Assembly (NCBI RefSeq): GCF_000621125.1
Contig: NZ_JHZC01000018.1
Coordinates: 1 to 64,000 of the forward strand
Reading direction: 5' to 3'
DNA: 64,000 nt
Origin: Maribacter antarcticus DSM 21422
Lineage (GTDB): Bacteria > Bacteroidota > Bacteroidia > Flavobacteriales > Flavobacteriaceae
Shown piece after piece: positions 28,323 to 36,394 of this stretch. Made by a program: the position numbers and the translations under genes. Each line of letters begins with the position of its first letter. Position 1 is the first letter of the stretch. Below the pieces are notes generated by a model. It saw only the letters and a program-made list of their open reading frames with translations, was not told where the DNA came from and did no database searches.

Positions 28323-28901
28323 ATGAAAAAATTAACTTCAGCACTCGCTTTAATATTGACAGCCACAACAATTTCTTTCGCACAAATACGAAATGAAAAC
28401 GTGAAAATCCCCCCAAAAGGAACAGTTAATCTAGCCAACTATGACGGGAATCTTAATTTAGAGACCATCAAAAAGCATATTACATCTGGCAAACTATGCT
28501 ACACCATAAACCTCAGTTTAACAGCCATAATGCCACCTAAAAAAGCTACGCCTGTAAAGGCAATAGATACACATTATGCTTCTACAAAATATGTAAAGGT
28601 AGAACGAGAATATTTGCGATCTAATGGCTTGTTGCTCAGAAGTGATAAAAGGTTCAATAGGAATTTTGGAAATAATTTTGAGGTATTGATATACCCTCAA
28701 CGAAACGACAAAAAAAAGGTTGACAAAAACCAAGTGAAGTTAACCTGGAAGATTCCTGAATCGCAGCTTAGAACTTTTAACTTAAAAAACGTGTCAGTGC
28801 AGTATAAACCACATGGAATCTTAATAACAGGAGATTATGAAGTAGACGGGATTGTCTTTGGCGTAAGCATAGCACTCATTCCAAACAGCTGTATTCTTTA
28901 G
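28323..28901 (+). CDS. Exported protein, unknown
   Basis: This 192-residue product has a signal peptide ending ISFAQ and a basic, beta-rich mature part (KIPPKGTVNLANYDGNLNLE, KVEREYLRSNGLLLRSDKRF). It ends VFGVSIALIPNSCIL with a Cys third from the end. No family is recognised. It is the third gene of the unit behind ECF-like promoter copy 3 and is followed by a stem-loop terminator. Confidence 0.55.
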   Translation: MKKLTSALALILTATTISFAQIRNENVKIPPKGTVNLANYDGNLNLETIKKHITSGKLCYTINLSLTAIMPPKKATPVKAIDTHYASTKYVKVEREYLRSNGLLLRSDKRFNRNFGNNFEVLIYPQRNDKKKVDKNQVKLTWKIPESQLRTFNLKNVSVQYKPHGILITGDYEVDGIVFGVSIALIPNSCIL

Positions 28902-28926
28902 CTGCACTATTTAATTAAGTAATACC

Positions 28927-28954
28927 AAAGACCGAGTATAAAAACTTGGTCTTT
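28927..28954 (+). terminator. Stem-loop terminator after 28901
   Basis: AAAGACCGAGT pairs over 11 bp (one G-T) with ACTTGGTCTTT around a 6-nt loop, followed by a short T-run. It ends the 27021-28901 unit 10 bp before ECF-like promoter copy 4. Confidence 0.8.
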
Positions 28955-28964
28955 TCATTTCTCG

Positions 28965-28995
28965 ATGTTAACCTTTTCTTGGTTTAAACATAAAA
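28965..28995 (+). promoter_or_regulatory. Putative ECF-sigma promoter, copy 4
   Basis: ATGTTAACCTTTT at 28965 is followed, 15 nt after AACC, by CATAAAA at 28989. The start codon at 29020 is 24 nt further. It lies directly after a terminator, so the downstream pair depends on its own promoter. Confidence 0.8.
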
Positions 28996-29019
28996 GGAAT
29001 ACTCATAATAATACAAATT

Positions 29020-29856
29020 ATGAAAAACTTAAAAATTACATTTTTTAAAACCACACTAAAGCTTCTTTTTGGCATACTGCTATGTATTAGCTGCGATGAT
29101 CAACTAGATGATGTAATGGTTTTTGAAGAAACTATATCAGTTGAACAAGAGTTTTTAGGTAGTATTACTATCAATCCCACAATTAAAGATGTAATAAAGA
29201 TTACAGGAAAACAACCTGCACCTGCAATAGAAACATTATTAGAAAATGCTACAGTAACTATCCGAACACGAAACAGCGGTGCTAACATTGTTTTATTTGA
29301 TGCTACTCCTTATTCGGATTTAACATGGCCAATGAGGATATCTCCAAATTCTTACAATATTGTAATTCGCTCCGGTAATTATGTAGCCGATGCATTTTTT
29401 GAAGTAGAAGAGAATGAAAATGAAACACTAGCTGTAGCGCTACAGCTTGATGGTATATTCTACGCTGTTAACTTTAGCCCTAAAGTAGTTACAAAATACC
29501 CAGATATTAGCGCAGAAATCACAATTTCGTATTCTGCCATACACTACACTTTTTCGCCTAATTCTCTTATTAGTAAATATTATACTCAACTTTTTTCTTT
29601 TGAAGGTGCTTATTGGAACATACGTTTACCAGTGCGAGCTGCAGAATTATCAATTACAGCAACAGAAAATTCAGGAGAAATAATAAGGCTAAATATACCT
29701 TTATCGGGCGCAACTGGTCTAGGGTATAACAAGGATGTAACTTTTAACATTGAGTTTTCTGAAGATGCGAACACTACAACTTTAAATACTAACATTACCG
29801 TTACGGAAGCTAATGAAATTAACGAGACAGTAGCGTTTCCACCAACAAAAAGCTAA
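29020..29856 (+). CDS. Uncharacterised lipoprotein with beta-domain
   Basis: The product has 278 residues. A long basic leader (KNLKITFFKTTLKLLFGILLC) ends at the lipobox ISC near Cys25, followed by acidic DDQLDD. The mature part is beta-rich with segments like NATVTIRTRNSGANIVLFDA and NSYNIVIRSGNYVADAFF, suggesting one or two Ig-like sandwiches. No family is recognised. It is followed after 87 bp by a collagen-like lipoprotein on the same strand, probably in one unit behind ECF-like promoter copy 4. Confidence 0.55.
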   Translation: MKNLKITFFKTTLKLLFGILLCISCDDQLDDVMVFEETISVEQEFLGSITINPTIKDVIKITGKQPAPAIETLLENATVTIRTRNSGANIVLFDATPYSDLTWPMRISPNSYNIVIRSGNYVADAFFEVEENENETLAVALQLDGIFYAVNFSPKVVTKYPDISAEITISYSAIHYTFSPNSLISKYYTQLFSFEGAYWNIRLPVRAAELSITATENSGEIIRLNIPLSGATGLGYNKDVTFNIEFSEDANTTTLNTNITVTEANEINETVAFPPTKS

Positions 29857-29943
29857 AAATTCTGAGTTCCTAAAAGCAAATTAAAACGTTTCAAACCTTT
29901 AATATAAAGGAGAACAACACATATTCTTTAAAAAACTATAATT

Positions 29944-30663
29944 ATGAAAATAAGACTTACATTTTTATCACACGTATTATTCGCCTTACTGATCACATTT
30001 TGCTCATGCGAAAAAGAAGGAATACAGGGGCCAATTGGACCCGCTGGAGCAACAGGTGAACAAGGCACTACAGGACCAGAGGGGCCCACGGGTGAAGACG
30101 GTGAAGCTTTGGGTGTTCCGGGTCCACAAGGAAATCAAGGAGAAACAGGGGCAACTGGTGAAACTGGCACAGTGGGTACAAACGGAATTGATGGCGTTGC
30201 CGGTGCTAATGGAACAAACGGTGCTGATGGTAATGCCAATGTTATTGCTTCCGATTGGACAAGCCTAAACTTTTCAAGTACTTGGGATGGTAACGATGAA
30301 GCTCGTTTTGAGCTTTCAGATGCAAATATCACACAAACAGTAATCGACTCTTATGCTTTGTTGAGTTATGTGAGATTTAGCAGCGTTACGGTAGCTGCTT
30401 CATCGGTTCCGTTTATAAGTTTGGGTAAGCAATATGAAGTTCATGATTCCATGATGCTTGGCGAATACGTGGCTTTCGCCATAGTGAACGATAAGATAGC
30501 TCGCCCCACTCCACCAACTAACCTTGAGGTAAGATATGTACTTATAGCTCCTTCGAGCCTTGCTGGTAAAAATGATAGTCCGTCATTAGAGCAAGTGCAA
30601 AGAGACAATATATACATTAGTAGCTATAAGGATGTAATGGATTATTTGGGGTTGGATTATTAA
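29944..30663 (+). CDS. Collagen-like lipoprotein (short G-X-Y)
   Basis: The 239-residue product has a lipoprotein signal with Cys22 in FCSCEKEG. Gly-X-Y triplets follow from about residue 27 to 99 ([36 protein letters not shown]). The C-terminal domain begins NANVIASDW. Bacterial collagen-like repeats form triple helices that project from the surface, and the NVIASDW start is shared with the protein at 30784, marking a common capping domain. The function is unknown. It is probably anchored to the outer membrane and is transcribed with or after the lipoprotein at 29020. Confidence 0.75.
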   Translation: MKIRLTFLSHVLFALLITFCSCEKEGIQGPIGPAGATGEQGTTGPEGPTGEDGEALGVPGPQGNQGETGATGETGTVGTNGIDGVAGANGTNGADGNANVIASDWTSLNFSSTWDGNDEARFELSDANITQTVIDSYALLSYVRFSSVTVAASSVPFISLGKQYEVHDSMMLGEYVAFAIVNDKIARPTPPTNLEVRYVLIAPSSLAGKNDSPSLEQVQRDNIYISSYKDVMDYLGLDY

Positions 30664-30673
30664 TGGTTAAATA

Positions 30674-30719
30674 GGTACTAACAATAATCCAGGCGCTACC
30701 CTTGATTATTGTTAGTACC
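30674..30719. terminator. Inverted repeat between the collagen-like genes
   Basis: A perfect 16-bp inverted repeat (30674-30689 with 30704-30719) with a 14-nt loop lies 11 bp after the stop of the first collagen-like gene. It ends 1 bp before ECF-like promoter copy 5. A T-run is missing on the plus side, so it may act as an mRNA 3' end stabiliser or an operator as well as a terminator. Confidence 0.6.
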
Positions 30720-30720
30720 G

Positions 30721-30750
30721 ATGTTAACCTTTTTGTAAAAAATCATAAAA
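30721..30750 (+). promoter_or_regulatory. Putative ECF-sigma promoter, copy 5
   Basis: ATGTTAACCTTTTT at 30721 is followed, 14 nt after AACC, by CATAAAA at 30744. The start codon at 30784 is 33 nt beyond. It abuts the inverted repeat at 30674-30719. Confidence 0.8.
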
Positions 30751-30783
30751 GAGAAAGCAAGAGCTTCTACTAAAATAAAAAAA

Positions 30784-31659
30784 ATGAAAAATATAATTCT
30801 AAAATCAAAACTAATTTTTGTGATCTTTGCGACAGTATTAGCAGTGTCATGTTCGGCAGATGACAGTATAGATAGGGTCATAGGTGATGCTGGCATGCAA
30901 AGCGAACAAGGGTTGCCAGGTACGGATGGTGAAAACGGAACAACCGGAAGTGATGGTGTAGATGGGGCAAACGGCGAGGATGGAACAAATGGCACAAACG
31001 GAAGTGATGGTGTAGATGGGGCAAACGGCGAGGATGGAACAAATGGGACAAACGGAAGTGATGGTGTAGATGGGGCAAACGGCGAGGATGGAACAAATGG
31101 TACAAACGGAAGTGATGGTGTAGATGGGGCAAACGGCGAGGATGGAACAAATGGCACAAACGGAAGTGATGGCGTGGACGGAACGGATGGCGAGGACGGA
31201 ACGGATGGGGAAGATGGCAATACTAATGTAATAGCGTCAGACTGGTTGGAGCCTACAGAGGATTCTTATAGTGTGAACAATGCACGGTATAAGTCTTTAG
31301 TACTTGCAGACCGTATAAGCCAAAACATAATGATGGAAGGGGTATTCTTAGTTTATTATGACAATGATGTAGAGATAACATTGCTCCCTAAAAATTATTT
31401 AGCTACCGGTGTTATTAGTAAGACTGTGGAAACTAGTATTAACCATGCGTCGCGCAGACTCTACGTTTCGATAAGAAAATTTAATTCAGATTTAATAGCA
31501 GGTGAATATCTGTGGAACCCTAGTGGACCTGCATATAATAGGGGCATCCGATTTAGATATGTAATTATCCCAAGTGTAACAAATTCAAAAAACAATAGTC
31601 CTGACTTCAAGAAAATGTCTTATGAAGACGTAATGAATCATTTTGAGCTAGCACACTAA
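30784..31659 (+). CDS. Collagen-like lipoprotein with long G-X-Y tract
   Basis: The 291-residue product has a lipoprotein signal ending AVSCSADD. A Gly-X-Y region (about 36-143) is built from an 18-residue unit, GSDGVDGANGEDGTNGTN, present four times almost unchanged and a fifth time degenerate. The C-terminal domain opens NTNVIASDW, like that of its upstream neighbour. The repeat is strikingly acidic and polar (Asp/Asn/Thr, no Pro), so any triple helix would rely on charge and solvent contacts. It is monocistronic behind ECF-like promoter copy 5. A role as surface filament or matrix protein is inferred. Confidence 0.78.
   Translation: MKNIILKSKLIFVIFATVLAVSCSADDSIDRVIGDAGMQSEQGLPGTDGENGTTGSDGVDGANGEDGTNGTNGSDGVDGANGEDGTNGTNGSDGVDGANGEDGTNGTNGSDGVDGANGEDGTNGTNGSDGVDGTDGEDGTDGEDGNTNVIASDWLEPTEDSYSVNNARYKSLVLADRISQNIMMEGVFLVYYDNDVEITLLPKNYLATGVISKTVETSINHASRRLYVSIRKFNSDLIAGEYLWNPSGPAYNRGIRFRYVIIPSVTNSKNNSPDFKKMSYEDVMNHFELAH
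30946..31215 (+). repeat. 54-bp tandem repeat coding collagen-like units
   Basis: Units start GGAAGTGATGG at 30946, 31000, 31054, 31108 and 31162. The first four are nearly identical at the DNA level (third-position changes in GGC/GGG/GGT ACA), and the fifth has drifted. Such DNA identity indicates recent expansion, so copy number probably varies between strains. Confidence 0.9.
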
Positions 31660-31824
31660 GCTATGATGCCAAATAGAGGATTTTTCTAATCAACATATTA
31701 TACTTCTAAAATACCTTAAAACGATAATAGCTATTTCTAAAAATGTCACTGAAATTTATCTAATATATGGGTCTCACATATAGCTTTTAGATTTAGCACC
31801 AAATACGATTCGAAAAATTTAGTA

Positions 31825-31850
31825 AAAACCTCGTCTCAAACCGAGGTTTT
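31825..31850 (-). terminator. lipB terminator
   Basis: A 9-bp inverted repeat, AAAACCTCG with CGAGGTTTT, overlaps the lipB stop codon. On the minus strand the stem is followed by a T-run. Confidence 0.65.
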
Positions 31851-32552
31851 AACATTTATAACAGTCGCTTTGAATAAGGTCTCAAAATGACTTAAAAGCT
31901 TTTGTTTGACCTCATCCATATTCACTTCTACTTTTCCGAGTTCCACATTCAAGGAAGTTACAGCCTTATCTTTAATACCACAGGGCACCATTAAATCAAA
32001 ATAGCCTAAATCGGAGTTTATATTTAGCGCGAAACCGTGCATCGTTACCCAACGGGAAGCACGTACGCCCAGAGCGCAAATTTTACGGGCAAAGGGAGTG
32101 CCTACATCTAACCAAACACCTGTCTGACCTTCAGAGCGTTCGGCTTTTAAACCGTATTCTCCCAAGGTCAAGATTACCATTTCTTCTAAAAGACGTAAAT
32201 ATTTATGAATGTCCGTAAAGAAATTGTCTAAATCTAATATCGGATAACCAACAATTTGGCCTGGACCATGATAGGTGATATCACCTCCCCTATTTATCTT
32301 ATAAAATTTGGCTCCTTTTGCGGCAAGTTGCTTTTCGTCCACAAGCAGATTAGACAATTCACCACTTTTACCTAAAGTAAATACGTGGGGGTGCTCCACA
32401 AACAAAAAGTGGTTTGGGGTTTCCAATCCAGCTTCCTCCCTACGGTTTTTAATCTTTATGTCTACGGTCTGTTTAAAAAGTAGCTCTTGGTAGTCCCAAG
32501 TTTCTTTATAGTCCTTTAGTCCTAAATCTTGTAGATTGATATTCTTGTTCAT
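31836..32552 (-). CDS. lipB: Octanoyltransferase (lipoyl(octanoyl) transferase)
   Basis: The 238-residue cytoplasmic enzyme moves octanoyl groups from acyl carrier protein to lipoyl domains, the first step of endogenous lipoate synthesis. Visible signatures are FVEHPHVFTLGKSG (residues 51-64), RGGDITYHGPGQIVGYPIL (88-106), the catalytic Lys157 in ARKICALGVR and the acyl-carrying Cys191 in MVPCGI. Length is normal. A TATCTTTG box lies only a few bases before the ATG, so the mRNA may have almost no leader. It is a single gene with its own terminator. Confidence 0.95.
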   Translation of the reverse strand: MNKNINLQDLGLKDYKETWDYQELLFKQTVDIKIKNRREEAGLETPNHFLFVEHPHVFTLGKSGELSNLLVDEKQLAAKGAKFYKINRGGDITYHGPGQIVGYPILDLDNFFTDIHKYLRLLEEMVILTLGEYGLKAERSEGQTGVWLDVGTPFARKICALGVRASRWVTMHGFALNINSDLGYFDLMVPCGIKDKAVTSLNVELGKVEVNMDEVKQKLLSHFETLFKATVINVKTSV

Positions 32553-32647
32553 CTGTGCAAAGATACCAAAGTCTATTTACAACTTTTAAGTTTTGAAAAC
32601 CTGACAGCTGCAGCTAGGTTGATTTATTCCCTCCTTTGGCGATAACT

Positions 32648-32803
32648 TTAGTTAGGATTATTTAATATAACCAAAGCAGCTATAACTCCCGGTACCCAGC
32701 CACACAAGGTTAAAAGAAAAACGATAACTATAGACCCACAGCCTTTACCGATAACGGAAAGTGGTGGAAAGATAATAGCCAATAAAACTCTTAAAAAACT
32801 CAT
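32648..32803 (-). CDS. Pmp3/YqaE-family small membrane protein
   Basis: This 51-residue gene has two hydrophobic segments (LRVLLAIIFPPLSVI and IVIVFLLTLCGWVPGVIAAL) separated by GKGCGS, and ends ILNNPN. The order PPL...G.G...L...L.GW.PG..AA is the signature of the Pmp3/YqaE (UPF0057) family, which affects membrane potential and stress tolerance in other organisms. It is transcribed on the minus strand from a TAnnTTTG promoter and lies 95 bp upstream of lipB. Confidence 0.9.
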   Translation of the reverse strand: MSFLRVLLAIIFPPLSVIGKGCGSIVIVFLLTLCGWVPGVIAALVILNNPN

Positions 32804-32838
32804 TGATTTGTGATTTTGATTGATGTACTTATATGTCG

Positions 32839-32846
32839 CAAAAGTA
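32839..32846 (-). promoter_or_regulatory. -7 box for the Pmp3/YqaE gene
   Basis: TACTTTTG on the minus strand fits TAnnTTTG, 35 bp before the start codon. No good TTG at the ideal -33 distance is visible. Confidence 0.45.
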
Positions 32847-32893
32847 GCGGTATTGTTACAAAATCGTTTAAATTTATAAGTAAATCAAATTAA

Positions 32894-33946
32894 GTGGTCT
32901 CCTTACGCGTCTTCATCTTCTTTCTAATTGGCACCATCAGCTGTTTCGGACAGTATTCCTTTAGTGGTCAAATACAGCCAAATACTCAAAATAAAACAGT
33001 ATACCTTTCGATGATAGAAAACTACAGAAAATCGTCTCGTGTGTATGCTGACCAAATCTTGATGGAAACCCAAGCAGATGTTAGCGGATATTTTATTTTC
33101 GAGGGTGATAACCTATTGGAACAAAACAACATGTACCGAATTCATACTGATGGTTGTAACGATAACACTACAGGGGGTAGCCATTTCTTTAGAGATTGTA
33201 GCAACAGCAGAAGCGTTTTGTTTATTGCAAAAAAAGGGGATACGATTTTGTTTCCTTTGTTGCAAAACAAGCAATCCTTCTGTGATATCGTTTCTAATAA
33301 CGCTGCTTCTGGTCTTTTATTAGAAATTGACGGATTAAAAGAAGACATGATTTTGGATTTCATAGGGCATAACAGTGACGCTAGTATATCTTTAAATTTA
33401 AAAAAATGGTTTCAAAAACTACAAGAGTACGGCGAGGAGGTACATGAACCTTTGGTGGAGCTCTATGTGTATGACTTCTTATCCGACAGAAAGAACGAAA
33501 CCTACTCCTACTTTCTAAAAGACTTAAAAAAAAATAAGTATTATCTGGCCTTAGAAAACAGATTAATAGCTACCTACCCAAATAGAAATTTTACCCTACA
33601 ATATATACAAGAACGCAACGCCGAAACATCCATACAAACCCCTGTTTTAACAGTGTCAAAAGCGTCTCAATTAAGCTACTTTTGGTACGGAGGAGGTTTG
33701 TTTCTTTTTTGTCTTACAGGCTATTACGGGTTACAATTGAAGAAACGAAAGGTTGAAAAAAAAGCACTGCAACATTTGACCCCTCAAGAATTAACCATTC
33801 TAAGCGCCATCAGAAAAGATAAAACCAATAAAGAAATCGCTACTGAATTGTTTATCAGTCTTAGCACTGTAAAAACACACATCAACAATATCTACAAAAA
33901 GTTGAAGGTGGACTCTAGAGCCGATGTGAAAAATATGTTTTACTAA
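32894..33946 (+). CDS. Membrane-tethered LuxR-type regulator
   Basis: The 350-residue product starts at GTG. A TAA directly before it in frame rules out an earlier start, and the signal peptide (VFIFFLIGTISCFGQ) supports it. A periplasmic beta-rich domain (20-255) resembles the DUF4369-type domain of flavobacterial exported proteins. A membrane helix near 262-280 leads to a LuxR-family helix-turn-helix (290-346) containing LTPQELTILSAIRKDKTNKEIA and LSTVKTHINNIYKKL. DNA binding therefore occurs at the inner face of the membrane and sensing in the periplasm, without phosphotransfer. Ligand and targets are unknown. Confidence 0.8.
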   Translation: MVSLRVFIFFLIGTISCFGQYSFSGQIQPNTQNKTVYLSMIENYRKSSRVYADQILMETQADVSGYFIFEGDNLLEQNNMYRIHTDGCNDNTTGGSHFFRDCSNSRSVLFIAKKGDTILFPLLQNKQSFCDIVSNNAASGLLLEIDGLKEDMILDFIGHNSDASISLNLKKWFQKLQEYGEEVHEPLVELYVYDFLSDRKNETYSYFLKDLKKNKYYLALENRLIATYPNRNFTLQYIQERNAETSIQTPVLTVSKASQLSYFWYGGGLFLFCLTGYYGLQLKKRKVEKKALQHLTPQELTILSAIRKDKTNKEIATELFISLSTVKTHINNIYKKLKVDSRADVKNMFY

Positions 33947-34054
33947 TAAAGAAACAAAATCCACCCCCGGTCTAGTCCCTATTTACACCTCCAATGCTAC
34001 TAACAAGGCGTAGTATTAATGCAACTTCGGTTTTCAATTCTAAAAATTAAGATT

Positions 34055-34615
34055 ATGAAAACCATGTTTCTGCTTTTAATGAGCATCATCCTTTGCACAA
34101 CTCTTAAATCTCAAAATACCAACCAAGAAATCAGTCTGGATAACGGTCAGAAATTTCTAGTAGGAGAAATAACCAAAGAAGGGTTGTCACTACCAGTTTA
34201 TGCACCGTGGTATTCCTCAAATTTCAACAACTATACTCCCAACAAAATTATTATTTCAAACATAAAAGAGGAGTTGCAGGGCTATCAGATTTTAGCATTT
34301 CTTGGCACATGGTGTGGGGATAGCAGAAGGGAAGTTCCTAAATTTCTTAAAATTTTAGAGACTGCGAACTTTCCTGATGACCATTTGAAAATAGTAGCCT
34401 TAGACAGAAGGAAAGGAAAGTACAAACAAAGCCCAACAGGCGAAGAGTGGGGATTACAAATTTTACGAGTACCCACATTTATTCTTTATAAAAACGGAAG
34501 GGAAGTAAATAGAATCATAGAATCCCCAAACACCACGTTAGAAGAAGACTTGCGAAAAATACTAAAAACAGAGGGGTATATAGCCCATAAGGCAAAATCC
34601 ATGCACTTTGATTGA
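34055..34615 (+). CDS. Exported thioredoxin-like protein with CxxS site
   Basis: From the ATG at 34055 the protein has 186 residues and a clean signal peptide (MKTMFLLLMSIILCTTLKSQ). The in-frame ATG at 34019 would bury it. The fold is thioredoxin-like: LAFLGTWCGDSRREVPKF carries the active site W86-C87-G-D-S90, and RVPTFILYKNGREV supplies the cis-Pro segment. Cys-x-x-Ser suggests a monothiol isomerase/reductase or a non-redox role rather than a TlpA-type reductase. The substrate is unknown. It lies 108 bp after the LuxR-type gene on the same strand. Confidence 0.75.
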   Translation: MKTMFLLLMSIILCTTLKSQNTNQEISLDNGQKFLVGEITKEGLSLPVYAPWYSSNFNNYTPNKIIISNIKEELQGYQILAFLGTWCGDSRREVPKFLKILETANFPDDHLKIVALDRRKGKYKQSPTGEEWGLQILRVPTFILYKNGREVNRIIESPNTTLEEDLRKILKTEGYIAHKAKSMHFD

Positions 34616-34675
34616 AGTAAAACAACAGTCTCCTATTTTTATGTCGTCCCGTTAAGAGATTAGGCCATTCTTAAG

Positions 34676-34683
34676 TATATTTG
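34676..34683 (+). promoter_or_regulatory. lysS -7 box
   Basis: TATATTTG matches TAnnTTTG, 19 bp upstream of the lysS ATG, with a T-rich but inexact -33 region. Confidence 0.55.
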
Positions 34684-34702
34684 CGGCTTTAAAATAAGCG
34701 CT

Positions 34703-36394
34703 ATGCAATTAACCGAACAAGAGGTTGTACGAAGAGAGAAATTAACAAAATTACGGGAAATGGGGATTGACCCGTATCCCGCCGCTTTGTATCCTGTGGA
34801 TGCCACTTCAAAGAGTATAAAGGAGCACTACGAAGAAGGAAAGAAAGTTGTGATTTCAGGTAGATTGATGCGTAAAAAAATACAGGGAAAAGCATCGTTC
34901 GGAGAATTGCAGGATAGCGAAGGTCGTATTCAGGTGTACTTTAACAGGGATGAAATTTGTCCACCAGATGACCATATCAAATACAATGAAATCTTTAAAA
35001 AACTTTTAGATTTAGGAGATATTATAGGTGTTGAAGGAGAACTATTTACCACGCAAGTTGGAGAGATTACGGTGCTAGTAAAAGACTATACTATTTTATG
35101 CAAAGCTTTAAGACCACTGCCCTTACCTAAGCAGGACGCAGAGGGTAATACTTATGATGAATTCAACGACCCAGAATTACGTTACCGCCAGCGCTATGTT
35201 GACTTGGTAGTTAATCCGCATGTGAAAGAAACCTTTGTTAAGCGCACCAAGATTACCAATAGCATACGTAAATTTTATAATGACAAAGGCTATTTAGAAG
35301 TAGAGACACCTATACTTCAACCCATTCCAGGAGGCGCAGCGGCACGTCCTTTTTTAACACATCACAATGCGCTAAATATACCCTTGTACCTGCGTATTGC
35401 CAATGAATTATATCTAAAAAGATTGATTGTTGGCGGCTTTGATGGCGTTTACGAATTCTCAAAGGATTTTAGAAACGAAGGCATGGACCGTACCCATAAT
35501 CCAGAGTTTACCGTTATGGAACTCTATGTAGCCTACAAAGATTACAATTGGATGATGGACACTACGGAGGAACTACTGGAAAAAGTAGCCATCGATGCCA
35601 CGGGAAGTTCTAAAGTAACCGTCGGGGAACATCAAATAGAGTTCAAAGCACCTTATCCGCGTATTCCTATTTTAGAGGCTATAAAAATACATACCGGAGC
35701 AGATGTTGCTGGTATGGGAGAAATTGAACTACGCGAAACAGCTAAAAAATTAGGCCTAGAGGTTGATAAAACCATGGGTGTAGGGAAACTTATAGATGAA
35801 ATATTTGGTGAAAAATGTGAGCACTTCTACGTTCAGCCTACCTTCATAACAGATTACCCAAAGGAGATGAGTCCGTTAACGAAAGAACACCGGGACAATC
35901 CCGCTTTAACCGAGCGTTTTGAACTCATGGTAAATGGTAAGGAACTAGCGAATTGCTACTCTGAGCTAAATGACCCAATTGATCAGAGAGAACGTTTTGA
36001 GGAACAATTACGACTCTCCGAAAACGGGGATGATGAGGCTATGTTCATAGACCAGGATTTCTTAAGAGCTCTAGAGTATGGGATGCCCCCAACTTCGGGA
36101 ATCGGCATTGGTATTGACCGTTTGGTGATGTTAATGACCAATAATTCTTCTATACAAGAAGTGTTGTTCTTCCCTCAAATGCGACCGGAAAAGAAAGCTG
36201 TGGAGTTGACGGATGAAGAAAAAGCCATCATGGCTATTTTAAAACCCAATGGTTCTATGTTATTGGGAGCGCTAAAAACCCAGTCCGAGCTGAGTGGTAA
36301 AAAATGGGATAAATCCATTAAGGCACTCACAAAACATGGGCTTACCAAAGTCACTAAAAACGATGACGGACTGTTTGTAGAAGCGACTTCGTAA
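34703..36394 (+). CDS. lysS: Lysyl-tRNA synthetase, class II
   Basis: This 563-residue cytoplasmic enzyme charges tRNA-Lys. The N-terminal OB-fold anticodon-binding domain (residues 40-150: VVISGRLMRKKIQGKASF, LGDIIGVEGELF) is followed by the class II catalytic core. The core shows RYRQRYVDL, motif 2 FRNEGMDRTHNPEFT (about 257) and motif 3 GIGIGIDRLVMLMTN (about 466). A C-terminal extension of some 60 residues (EKAIMAILKPNGSMLLGALK) is typical of Bacteroidota LysS. A TAnnTTTG promoter lies just upstream. It is a single gene. Confidence 0.97.
   Translation: MQLTEQEVVRREKLTKLREMGIDPYPAALYPVDATSKSIKEHYEEGKKVVISGRLMRKKIQGKASFGELQDSEGRIQVYFNRDEICPPDDHIKYNEIFKKLLDLGDIIGVEGELFTTQVGEITVLVKDYTILCKALRPLPLPKQDAEGNTYDEFNDPELRYRQRYVDLVVNPHVKETFVKRTKITNSIRKFYNDKGYLEVETPILQPIPGGAAARPFLTHHNALNIPLYLRIANELYLKRLIVGGFDGVYEFSKDFRNEGMDRTHNPEFTVMELYVAYKDYNWMMDTTEELLEKVAIDATGSSKVTVGEHQIEFKAPYPRIPILEAIKIHTGADVAGMGEIELRETAKKLGLEVDKTMGVGKLIDEIFGEKCEHFYVQPTFITDYPKEMSPLTKEHRDNPALTERFELMVNGKELANCYSELNDPIDQRERFEEQLRLSENGDDEAMFIDQDFLRALEYGMPPTSGIGIGIDRLVMLMTNNSSIQEVLFFPQMRPEKKAVELTDEEKAIMAILKPNGSMLLGALKTQSELSGKKWDKSIKALTKHGLTKVTKNDDGLFVEATS

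Noticed and set aside
29880..29943. An additional ECF-like promoter before the collagen-like gene at 29944
   Set aside because: AAACCTTT is present but the TGTT lead is missing and the nearest CAT lies 22 nt away. The gene is better explained as the second gene of the 29020 unit.
30946..31215. Regular direct repeats that could suggest a CRISPR array
   Set aside because: The 54-bp units are contiguous without spacers and keep one coding frame, so this is a coding tandem repeat. No cas genes are present.
30696..31220. 174-codon minus-strand frame rich in Pro and Ser, and a His-rich frame at 30878-31159
   Set aside because: Both are mirror images of the G-X-Y repeat of the collagen-like gene. 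Periodic repeats keep the other frames open, and there is no start context or family.
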